Below the pieces are notes generated by a model. That model did no database searches. It saw only the letters and a program-made list of their open reading frames with translations, and had not been told where the DNA came from. Of a stretch of DNA of 64,000 nt, positions 55,206 through 64,000 are shown piece after piece. Position numbers and translations under genes: made by a program. Where the stretch lies: assembly GCA_036674765.1 (NCBI GenBank), contig JARVKI010000036.1, positions 124,001-188,000 on the forward strand, given 5' to 3'. This DNA is from Seiridium cupressi. Its lineage: Eukaryota; Ascomycota; Sordariomycetes; Amphisphaeriales; Sporocadaceae. The first letter of the stretch is position 1; each line of letters opens with the position of its first letter.

Positions 55206-57114
55206 AGCATCTCAGTGCCAGCGACGAAGTACACTCTGCATATGATGGATTCAGATACCCAGCCAAGAGACTTCCGTGCACTGGTCCCTCGCTAGAGGGC
55301 AATTAAAAAAAGAATCCATAAGAAGAATTAAACAAAACAAACAGGAAAACGCAGTTAGACAAGGGGGTTGGGGCGTCTTGTTACTAAGCAATATGGATTT
55401 TAGAGCAATACAGAGCCATATAACAATTTAAGTTTCTTTTCCTGTCGACACTGTAGTCTTGGCTGATCCCAATGCTGTGCACCGTCCCATAGCCTCAATC
55501 CGGCCCCATCAACAGGCATTCCAAGTAAAGAGAATCTTAGAGGCATCATTATGATTCATACCAGGCTGTGAACAATGCTACTTTTGGAAGGTATCTCGTT
55601 CCATCATGATGCATATTCCATGGTGCTGACCGTATTGCCGCAAGTGCCGATGTGTCAGCGGCCATCTGCATCAATGCCGCGCGCCACACTCGCAAGTCAA
55701 GGGAACCCTTGCTCTTTGGCCGTATCTCAAACCTCCAACCCAGGTGTCCGCAGCGGACAAGTACTACTCAAACGCGGCAATATGTAACTCATAATGTTTC
55801 CCGCAGGTCTGCTTACCTCCCCAGACATATCAACAGTGCCTTGGCACCTCCGCGGCCCGGCCCGCCCATTCTCTCTTCGCCGTGTGGAGAAGACTGGCGG
55901 GAAAGCAGTTGCGAGGAGGAATGTTCGCCGTCGAGGCGGCGAAAGTTAATCTCATTAATACCTGCAAGGGTCAATCCCGCCGTTCCGCGCGCGCTACGCG
56001 ACGATTGGATATGATTGGCTTTGAACGACGATGCGACAGTTTCGCCTTGAGATTTGGGTATATTCACGCCCCTTGACCAGCACGGCATAGTATCCCAGAT
56101 AGCCACAATGATTGGTGGCCTTGCTGGTATGTAACCTATGATATGCGTTGTCTCGTGCACAAAGGTACACAACCCACACGAGGCATCCTCCCCCTTTCCG
56201 AGGTCACTCTGTTCGACTTGTGGAGGTTGCTTGAATACATACGCATGAACGTCCTTGTACTAGTGCCTCCTATATTTACAATCATGCAGCTGCAAGACGC
56301 TTTTCTTTACCTAGATACGTGCTCATTGGTAGAAACCCGAAATCCTACGAATTCCTTCGGTTTGCCTCATCACTTGCCGCTATATGTTGCATGCAGGACT
56401 CGCCATGTACTACGGGGACTTACACGAGCTGTCAGGTCCAAGAGGATGAATTCTAGGCATAAATAGATAGGGCAAAATACCTCACAAGCGGCTTTCAACA
56501 CGATCTCTCGTGCCCGTCACTAGGGCCAAGTACGGGAGGAGAAGAAGCCGACAGGAACATAGTGAAAAGAAGCGGCCGAATAGCCGTGTATACGAGCTTG
56601 GCAATGGGATGGAGGCTAAGGCGTTGGCCAATACGGCTCAACGGTTTGCTATGTTGTCAGGTTAGATAGTTACCATGTGCCTCGACGCTATACTTCCCAA
56701 GCGCTCACTCACCAGCTCCTTAGACGGATTCCTCCTGGTAGGAGTCGTCGTACAGGAGCAAATGAACTCCCTGACTTAAGGACCTCTTGTTCGCCAAGGC
56801 ACCGAACCGTGGAGCTTGGAAGCCACGCTCCGGCTTTCTACGTCCCGTGAACTCAATCCTCAACGACTATCCGCATCCGTAGTAAGCACCAGCTCCCCCG
56901 GCAACATTTTCAGTTACTTCTACTGCAAGAAAGCAAAAGCCCGTGGCGTAACACGTATCGTCACAGCCTCACTTGATCCAGTATACACAAAAGTCAACCG
57001 GACTCGACCGGCAGCAGTTTCGTGCCAGGCACACCATGCCTGATACGGTGAGTTCCTAGCCTGGCAGCCTGGGTGACGTTACTAGCCTTTCATGCCAATC
57101 TCCTAGTCTCAAAC

Positions 57115-57750
57115 CTACTGTACCTGGGGACGTCGTATCAAAAAAGGCACTCCGGCATTCAGGAGGGGGGGCTCATCGGCCCTTTCCCCCACGGCTTCAC
57201 CCTGTACTGTGTGCTCTATTATGCCTTCCAGCACGTTAGCCATGTAGCATCGCCCAGTCTGCACTGCCAGCCAAAAATAAACTCGATCAGAACACTTCCC
57301 CCCCACCCCGAGATCACAGCACTAGTGTTTACTTGGCCTGGCTGCCTAGACATAGAAAGACCATCATCACCAATGTGCCGAGCACGAAGAAGAAAAAAAA
57401 AAAAACCGTTGCGATCAGTCCCTTACTTAGTCGCGTGTCAATGAACTCTAAACGGACCACGCCGGTCGCCTTCGGCTGCTGGACCGCCGACTCCGTAGCC
57501 GCCATTCTGATACTGACAAAATAGCCACATAGCTGCCCACTCACCAAAAGATGCTTACTTACATACGAACGAGGACGCGATACCCATCGTCAGTGTCGAA
57601 AAGACCACACTAAAGTCCGGCAAATGCTCCAAACCAGGCTCGGCCGCTAGGCCGCTCAGCGTCGGCGTGACCAAAGCAGAGCAGGTATCACAAAGCAGCG
57701 CTCCAAATCCTCCCCCCTTTAGTACGAATATTGATAGGTCGGTAATCCGG
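57115..57750 (-). pseudogene. Possible remnant of a membrane-protein gene
   Basis: Three minus-strand open blocks lie end to end. The first (about 57750-57575) has hydrophobic, Gly/Ala/Ser-rich sequence (KGGGFGALLCDTCSALVTP, then FSVVFSTLTMGIASSF). It ends at an intron-like GTATGT, with TTTTGTCAG about 50 bases later. The second (57526-57329) has VVRLEFIDTRLSKGLIATV, a run of Phe from a 13-base T tract, then LGTLVMMVFLCLGSQA. The third (57306-57115) has YMANVLEGIIEH. Frames do not join cleanly and the T tract may mark a slippage. No family is recognised and no intact start is visible. Confidence 0.22.
57393..57405 (-). repeat. 13-base A run (T run on minus strand)
   Basis: Homopolymer inside the possible membrane-protein remnant, where it reads as a Phe tract. 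A length change here would shift the frame. Confidence 0.85.
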
Positions 57751-58588
57751 TTCGTGCCGAGTCATGTGCACCCCACGCCCGAGTGCCGATCACTTCGGAC
57801 GACAAGTTGTAGGGCGTCGCTCAAATCGGGTGAGGTGACAGACGGTCGGTGAACAGCGCCGGTGTGATGGTTGTTGATCGACATTGCAGTAGATAGTGCG
57901 GTGCGCAAGTTTGGTGGGCAAATAAGAGGTTGAGCACTTTTGTTATGAGCCATCCACGAGGCCGCGTTAAAGTACATGGGGATAAGTCCTCTGTGAATGG
58001 TATGAATTGCCTTGATTTGAGCTAAAATCATTATATATTGCACGCTGCAAAAATGACATGTTGCCGGAACTGATCACTGACATCGCCCCCATTTGCCTCA
58101 AGGAACCCGCCTGTACATGTCAATTGACTTGTACGAAACGTCTATACAGTAAATATCCATGGATGCCACCCGCGCCCGATTCCGTGTTAGGGTCGTGTCT
58201 CTTATCCCCGAACCCTTTTCGGCTCCGTGGCTCCTGTGCGCCAATACGACCCGATCTAACCCTGTGATTGACAACAACCCCCTATAAACTAGCAAGGAAA
58301 CATTTCGCAGGTGTTTATACAGGACCGTCCAAGCAGTTGGGAACGGTCGAGCAAATGCTGAATACGTAAACATGTTAAACAGAGGAAATATGTTGTCGTG
58401 AAACAATAAAATGCCAACCCAAAACCCCCGCCCTGGTATTGTGGTTTACCTGAGGGCCCAGAACGCCAAGCCAGATATAAAAAGGGGAGCTGCTGGTAGT
58501 GATATGTGCGCTTGGTCTGCAGAACAGCCAAGAACCATAGGATAGAACATGAAGCGAAATCTGCGGTACTGACAAAGAGTCGCGGTAT

Positions 58589-61388
58589 TTACAAGGACCC
58601 TGACGCAGACGAAATGGAAAATTGCTCCGAGTCGTTGCTGAATCCATTGTCCTGATCATCGTCCTCAGACTCGGTCATGCTGCCATAGCCCGTGTCCGTG
58701 TCAATGTCCATGCCGACCATATCTCGGGTGACCGCAATGCAGCGCTCAACCATCTCCTGCTTCACGTTCGAGTCTAACCAGCCGTCCTTGCCTATCCAGA
58801 TTCGAAGGCTACCTGAAAGTCTCTCTAAAGCTCGACTGCAGGCCTCGGCAGCAAGCCCGTGGCCCGCCAGGCGGTTCATCAAAGTGAAGGCCGCAGTGTA
58901 ACCGAGAAGGGAGAGCTCGTTGGAAACACTGATCTCATTATCAATGATGGGGTAGATGCTAACGGGCTCGTCAGGGGGTCCGTATCGCTGAAGATGAGCT
59001 ATTGCCTTGGCGCACTGCAGGGACATGTAAATCTCAGCATGAGACGACATGGAATCTGGGATATCGATGGAAGGAGTTTCTGCCGATGAGTCAGATGTCT
59101 CGCCACCTTCACAGCAGTCCTGGGAAGCTGTGCAAGGCCCGATAGCTTGTATGACGGCCGCAATGTTGGCACCGCGTTTCTCTTTGAAAAGGACAGCTCT
59201 CGCGACGAGGGCACGGTTCTGGGCATTGGAGCCGACTGGGGCAGCCCTGATTGCTAGGGTGATGCCATCCTCGACAAGCTGTGTGATCTCGCCATCGTCG
59301 TCATCCCTGACCAAGCTGTTTGTGAGTGCGCCCTGGAGAGTCAGAGTTGACCACCAAGCGGCTATGGCGTCCATAGGAGAACGAACAGCTGCATCATCGA
59401 TGACTGTGTCCATGCCGTCTGTAGTTCCGATGGCGTTGTGTTCTGTAGGACGATTCCAGGCCAGGTTGTGAGCACGCTGAACAACGCTCGGGCTTAGCAC
59501 CTCGTCAGCGTCCTGCTCGAGCAGCACAGCCAGATGGTCAGGGAGATCATCCTCATATTGCTCCTGACCTCCGCGACGCAGCTGCTTGAGCAGGTGGTGC
59601 AACTCGCGAGCCTCGTTCCACCTAGCTCGGGCCATCTTCGAGGCAATAGCGTCGAAAGTACCGAGCTGCGTACCGGTCAAGCCTACCTCCCATAGGAGGA
59701 TGCGTATGTGAAGTGCTTTCATCATAAGTCTGAAAGGCGTGTCAGGTAAAGTGCCGGAGGCGAGGAGCGTTAGCGTTAGACGGCTCTTGTTGATCTCTAC
59801 ATCGCCACCGGCCAGTTGAGCATCAAGGGCGATAGACCAGGCCTTGATACGGGCAGCTTCTTGCTCTTCCGTAAGGCCAGTCATCAACTGGTAGCCATTA
59901 ACGCCAATGATGTTCCTCAAACTGAGCTTCATAGCCTTCAGGCCAAGAGCGGCCGCCTCGAGGAAGAAGTTGTGTCGCGGGACCCAGACAGTCTGGACAG
60001 AAGTGAGCCAAGCTTGGCGTCTTACGTTGATAGGTGACGATAGAGAAGGAGCCGAGGCCAGCGAGCTTGAGCTTTGCTTGGCAGCTTTGAGCTTGGGCGC
60101 ACTCTTTCGGAGTAGGGATGGAACAATTGCCCACCAGAGGCAGCAAAGCAGCAATACGACCTTGAGAGAATATATAACTTCTCCAGCTGCGAGGTGATAG
60201 CCCATGAAGTTGACGTTCAATGAAGACACTAGGGAACTGAGTAATTGAATTGGCAACGCCAGGAGGCCGCGACCGGTTGTCCCCTCATTGCTCTGTTCGT
60301 TTTCGCGGACGGCCTCGAGGATCATTAGCCCAGCCAATGAACCGACCATCAGTTTGCCGAAATAGGGGCCAGCGTTTTGCCAACCCCCAGTTTGCATCTG
60401 TTGTTGCTGTTGATGAATCTGTTGCTGCCTGACCATGGCAGGGTTGGGTCTTCTGAATGGCTGCTGAGGCACCGAATATGGCTGACCGACAGCCATCTGA
60501 GCGGCAATGATACGCTTCATATCTTCGGGAACAGAAATCAGACCTTGGGGTTCCGCATGAGGACCCGAGGTTGTGGGCATGGGCGGCGAACGAGTCATCC
60601 TGCCCACGTCATGCGAGTACTGGCCTGGTGTTGGCGACTGCTGGACTGGGCTAAGCCCACCATTCATGGCGCCGGACAGGAAAAGTTTCTCGAAAGCGGC
60701 AATTCTTGCTTGCATGGCGTTGTTCTCGTCCATCAAACGATTGTTACGCTTCTCAAGATGCCGGATATACTCAGTGGCCTTACTGAGAACCTGTGCGGAG
60801 TTAGCAATTTTTTTTTTAAAAAAAAAATAACTCGGGCCGGACTGGGGACTTCGGAAGGACTGACCGTTGCTTTATTCAGTTTGTGTGCTGGAGTTAGGCC
60901 GTGGAGTTCTTCTCTGTCGGCGGTGGTGTCTTGCCCCTTGGAGCTCTTTGACATAATACGCAAGCTTGGTACGCTATCACGGAGTGCGGCAATCTTGTCG
61001 TTCAGATTTGTGCGATATCTCTTCTCGATCATGTTATGGGCTGTTTTCTTGACCGGGTGTGGTCCGTCCAGGTCGTCGTCGTCTTCGTCGTCGTCTTCAG
61101 AAGACTTGCGCTTGCGACTGTTCAATCTGGCGCCACCTTCGGTCGGTGACATGGACGACGACTTGGAAGCCGACTCGGGACTGGGTTCGCTTTTTGGTGA
61201 CTGATACTGCAGGTGCGCGGGCATAGCAATACTCTGTAGCTTCTGTCGTTGCGACTCGGTGAGGATGTTCATGGCCATCGAAGGGACGGCGGGCTGTGTA
61301 TGCAGTGGGTATGGCGGTCCATTGGCTGTCGCAGGCAAGAAGTCGCAGGTAGACGGAGGCGTGAAAGTTGACTGCGTCTTCCTGATGG

Positions 61389-61426
<38 letters not shown>

Positions 61427-61611
61427 GGTAGATCAGCTGAGTCTGGTAGTTCGGGCTGGATCTGTTTCCAGTCCTCCTGGAAGAGGGTACTGGAGTCGTA
61501 GTTGGAATAGGGCGAGTTGTCGTTTAGGTTAAAGTCCCAGGAGGGATCGGCGAAGAATGCTTCGCTTCCAGTCACTGGGACGTTGCCATTATTGTCATCA
61601 TAGAAGGCCAT
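58589..61611 (-). CDS. srbA: SREBP-type bHLH membrane transcription factor (SrbA/Sre1-like)
   Basis: Two exons, read 61611-60865 and 60790-58589, encode 982 residues. SREBPs sit in the ER membrane and are cleaved to release an N-terminal activator of sterol and hypoxia genes. The N-terminus is acidic with a run of 12 Gln (63-74). The bHLH spans about 188-265 and has the SREBP-specific Tyr199 in the basic region ([20 protein letters not shown]), with the second helix completed across the intron ([20 protein letters not shown]). Two transmembrane segments are predicted near 391-409 and 453-475. The C-terminal region matches the long fungal SREBP tail, with an acidic end. The intron has donor GTCAGT and contains a T10A10 inverted tract. 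Length is close to Aspergillus SrbA. Start is the first ATG in frame. Confidence 0.93.
60808..60827. repeat. T10A10 self-complementary tract in SREBP intron
   Basis: Ten T followed directly by ten A, inside the single intron of the SREBP gene. On the transcript it is also U10A10-like and can fold back on itself close to the acceptor. Confidence 0.9.
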
Positions 61612-63152
61612 TTTCAAATTGCCGTTCGAACCACCATGAGATGCGAGAGTGGCCCGACACCACTCAGCGCAGCCTAGCCTGCGTTGTCCCTGGGCAATCA
61701 ATGCTCACGGGTCGATTACCGACTGCACAAGGCCCGAACAAGGGAGGCTGAACTCGACGTGGGCACAGGTGGTCTGATAATCAGCCCAGGACGACGGAGA
61801 TGGATCAATGGCCTGCCGTTGGAGTCGTCGGGTTCGTGGGATCGCAATTAAAAGACGAAGCGGAAGGTCGGAGGGCAGCGAAAGGCACTGATAGGTGCGT
61901 GGGATAGAGTATAGATTGATTTCCGGGACTCTGGGACGATGCGAGATGTTTCAGGTTATTTTTTCCCTCTTCGCGATTGCCTTTGACCGTACAGCACTGC
62001 TGGGAGAATGAGAAAGGCAGAAGCAGCGTCTGCACTTCAGCCCATTTGCGCGGGCCGTACGATGCGACTCCAGTGGGAAGGAGGCGTCGAGGACATCGTT
62101 CGATTTTCGAGCCGCTAATACAAGCGGCCCCTCAGATTTGGGGCGATCCACGGCCAGAACCTTGCTTTCGACGAGTGACAGCTGTTAGTCCGCTACCTCA
62201 CCCGTCCGTCCAGTCTCGCCCACCGTCGCCGCACGCGACTCGACCACCCAGGTACCTCCTTAGTGGGCTCTCTCGGTTAAACGCCGCTAATGCCGTATGG
62301 TCAATCCAAACAGCAACACCAACAAGTTGGTGGTGGGGTCCTCTAGCGGCGGCTGGTAGGACCGGTCCTGGGCATGGGACGATTGGGCACTCACCAAGGA
62401 ACAGGTCCCACGGGCAGCCGAAAGACATTGTCCTAGCACTCCATCGATGTTTTGCTTTTCCGGCATATAAACCTGCCCAACGCCCGCGCTATCGACAGCC
62501 ACCCTACATGTCGATTCAGCAGGCTCCTCTGTCTCACTCCACCTACTCTACCCTAGAGATGCGACAACAAAGGCACGCTTCAACCGCCGCAATAGACACG
62601 TGTGGGTAGTAGTGCATCACCGTAAGTAGGATGAGTGTGATCGCAACCAGAGTCATCTTAGGGGTGGTAGAACGAGTAAAATGACGACAGCACCCAGCTT
62701 CATTTCATTCTGTTTTAGTGTGGGGGCTATCTTTCCTAGTCGTCGCAGCATTTCAAGCGAGGGAGTCACCCGCTCAAGGCCAAGTACTGTGAGTTGCCAT
62801 TATATTATTATATAAGCACTGCCAGAGAAGCAGTCCAACATTAGTATCGTATCCAGTCCAGGCAATAGGAAACCCCCAATAGTCTAGGCTCCCTCAATTC
62901 AACTGCCCACACCTTGATCTTGTTGACCCCTCTCACGTCTTCTCGCAAGACTTCTTACTATCGTTACATAGTTGGTCCTGATGAAGAATCGTTCCGTGTA
63001 CCTAGTTGTTGCTTGCTATGCGCTGCCTTCGAAAGTTCAAACGTGACAAATTTTGAGAAAGCTATTCAAATACCACCCGCCAGCCACGCAGCTTGCCCCA
63101 TGCAATAGCCGACAACAAGCCTGCCGACGGACACCGTTTTGGGTCCAAAAAT
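61612..63152. other. SREBP upstream region and kinase 3' flank
   Basis: About 1.5 kb between two minus-strand genes. It should contain the SREBP promoter and leader and, at its right end, the kinase 3' UTR. Open frames, including one of 210 codons on the plus strand, show no motifs. Sterol-response elements cannot be assigned by eye. Confidence 0.5.
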
Positions 63153-64000
63153 CTATAGTCGTAGCTCCTTAAGAATCTGATCGGCCATGTTCTTGAATTG
63201 CCACGTGTTGCCCTCGATACGCTTGAACTGGAGCCCGTGTAGGGAGAGCAATGGCACCTTGACGATAAAGATCTCGAAATCAAGAGTCATGCTGCCACCC
63301 AGATCACTTTGGACCTGAGTCGTGGTCTCGCCGGGAACTCTCCGAGAGGACCCACCGGCTTCGCGGAGACTGTCATTCTCGGAGAGCTCCGAATTGGAAT
63401 CGCTCCTGTCAGTGTGCCCCTTGCCGGGTGTTCGCGGTGTGGCCGGTCCTCTGTCCATTTCCCGGAGCTCGTCGCGGTCTCTCTCGTTCCGGATGCCAAA
63501 GCTGAACCTCCGCCGATGGCCTGGCGTGGCAGCAGGGCTTCCAGGTATGTCGGCTACCTTGTTCAGATCAATGCTCGGCCTGTGATGGCAGCTGAATCCG
63601 CCACGAATCTCAATGTAGTCGACACCAAGCTGCTTCAACACTCTCTTCACATCGCTGCGGATTTGTGGCACGGATTTAGTCGATGTCGTCGAAACGCTGA
63701 AGAGGCCTTTGAGGAAGACAGGCTTTGCCAACTCAGAGTCGTCGAGACGCTCTGCCGAAGCGCCACTTGCCTCACCAAGTTCTGCGTCCGTCTCCTCGGG
63801 CACGTCAGCCGCTCGGGCACCTCTCTTGAGTCGCCTCGCTTGGATGCTCTCCCTGCGAGCATGGCCAAGAGATTTAGCTCTCATGGAAGCTGAGCGGGCG
63901 CTGGTACTCGACTTTTGTTCTGTTCCTGATTTCTCTGTGCCTGACTGATCTGAGCCACTCGTAGGCGGCGGTTCCTTGTTACTCTTATTAGCTGAGTCAA
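63153..64000 (-). CDS. C-terminal part of a KA1-domain protein kinase (Kin1/MARK-like), partial
   Basis: An open frame runs from the window edge (first full codon at 63998) to the stop at 63153, about 282 residues, with no sign of an intron. The kinase domain lies outside the window. The visible part is a Ser/Arg/Lys-rich linker (SASMRAKSLGHARRES), then FLKGLFSVSTTSTKSV and IRSDVKRVLKQLGVDYIEIR, typical of the region before a KA1 domain. It ends in the KA1 fold itself (LDFEIFIVKVPLLSLHGLQF, then FKNMADQILKELRL). KA1 domains bind acidic lipids and restrain the kinase. Fungal Kin1 (PAR-1/MARK family) has this C-terminus and acts in polarity and septation. Other KA1 kinases are possible because the catalytic part is not seen. 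Confidence 0.72.
   Translation of the reverse strand, partial: DSANKSNKEPPPTSGSDQSGTEKSGTEQKSSTSARSASMRAKSLGHARRESIQARRLKRGARAADVPEETDAELGEASGASAERLDDSELAKPVFLKGLFSVSTTSTKSVPQIRSDVKRVLKQLGVDYIEIRGGFSCHHRPSIDLNKVADIPGSPAATPGHRRRFSFGIRNERDRDELREMDRGPATPRTPGKGHTDRSDSNSELSENDSLREAGGSSRRVPGETTTQVQSDLGGSMTLDFEIFIVKVPLLSLHGLQFKRIEGNTWQFKNMADQILKELRL

Larger units (their letters stand above)
55206..58588. other. Intergenic region, about 3.4 kb
   Basis: Spacer between the CIA30 gene and the SREBP stop. A minus-strand stretch at about 57115-57750 has membrane-protein-like frames and is listed separately. A 13-base A run lies at 57393-57405. The rest has no supportable gene. Confidence 0.45.

Noticed and set aside
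1..64000. CRISPR arrays, bacterial operons, rRNA operons, intact transposons
   Set aside because: No regularly spaced repeats, no transposase or reverse transcriptase motifs, and gene structure is clearly eukaryotic with introns.

Overview
The window is nuclear DNA from a filamentous ascomycete (Pezizomycotina, most likely Sordariomycetes). The evidence is many 50-90 base GT-AG introns with CTAAC/CTGAC-type branch points, large spacers, and fungal families such as a neutral ceramidase, Srs2 helicase, SREBP and CIA30. There are 16 well-supported protein genes. One of them runs off the right edge. A probably broken cysteine-rich secreted-protein gene and a few regulatory upstream ORFs are also present. 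I saw no rRNA, tRNA, CRISPR array or recognisable transposase.

The core is an N-acetylglucosamine (GlcNAc) catabolic cluster at 8.3-22.0 kb. It holds dam1 (GlcN-6-P deaminase, minus), hxk3 (GlcNAc kinase-type hexokinase, plus), ron1 (NDT80/p53-like regulator, minus), nag3 (GH3 beta-N-acetylglucosaminidase fused to a GNAT-like domain, minus) and dac1 (GlcNAc-6-P deacetylase, plus). Together they form a route from chitin oligomers to fructose-6-phosphate: NAG3 releases GlcNAc, HXK3 phosphorylates it, DAC1 deacetylates it and DAM1 deaminates and isomerises it, with RON1 as the likely activator. dam1/hxk3 and nag3/dac1 are divergent pairs with 1.1-1.8 kb shared promoters. The transporter ngt1, known from such clusters, is not in the window.

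Left of the cluster are a secreted GH3 beta-glucosidase-like gene (8 exons), a neutral ceramidase (5 exons, one of 16 bases) with Thr where the family nucleophile Ser is expected, and a small mitochondrial membrane protein. Right of it are an intronless Srs2/UvrD-type helicase, a single-pass membrane protein of unknown function with three short upstream ORFs, CAF40/RCD1 of the CCR4-NOT complex, a cysteine-rich secreted-protein frame interrupted by two TAG codons, and a KHA1-type K+/H+ antiporter.

A gene-poor stretch of about 13.7 kb follows (37.3-51.0 kb). It contains long A and T homopolymers, a 50-base GC-rich palindrome and minisatellite sequence, but no gene I can support. Beyond it lie a bZIP regulator with a 31-codon upstream ORF, a CIA30-domain protein, an SREBP-type bHLH membrane regulator (SrbA-like), and the C-terminal part of a KA1-domain protein kinase (Kin1/MARK-like) cut by the window edge. 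All exon boundaries were assigned by eye from splice signals, reading-frame continuity and family alignment from memory.
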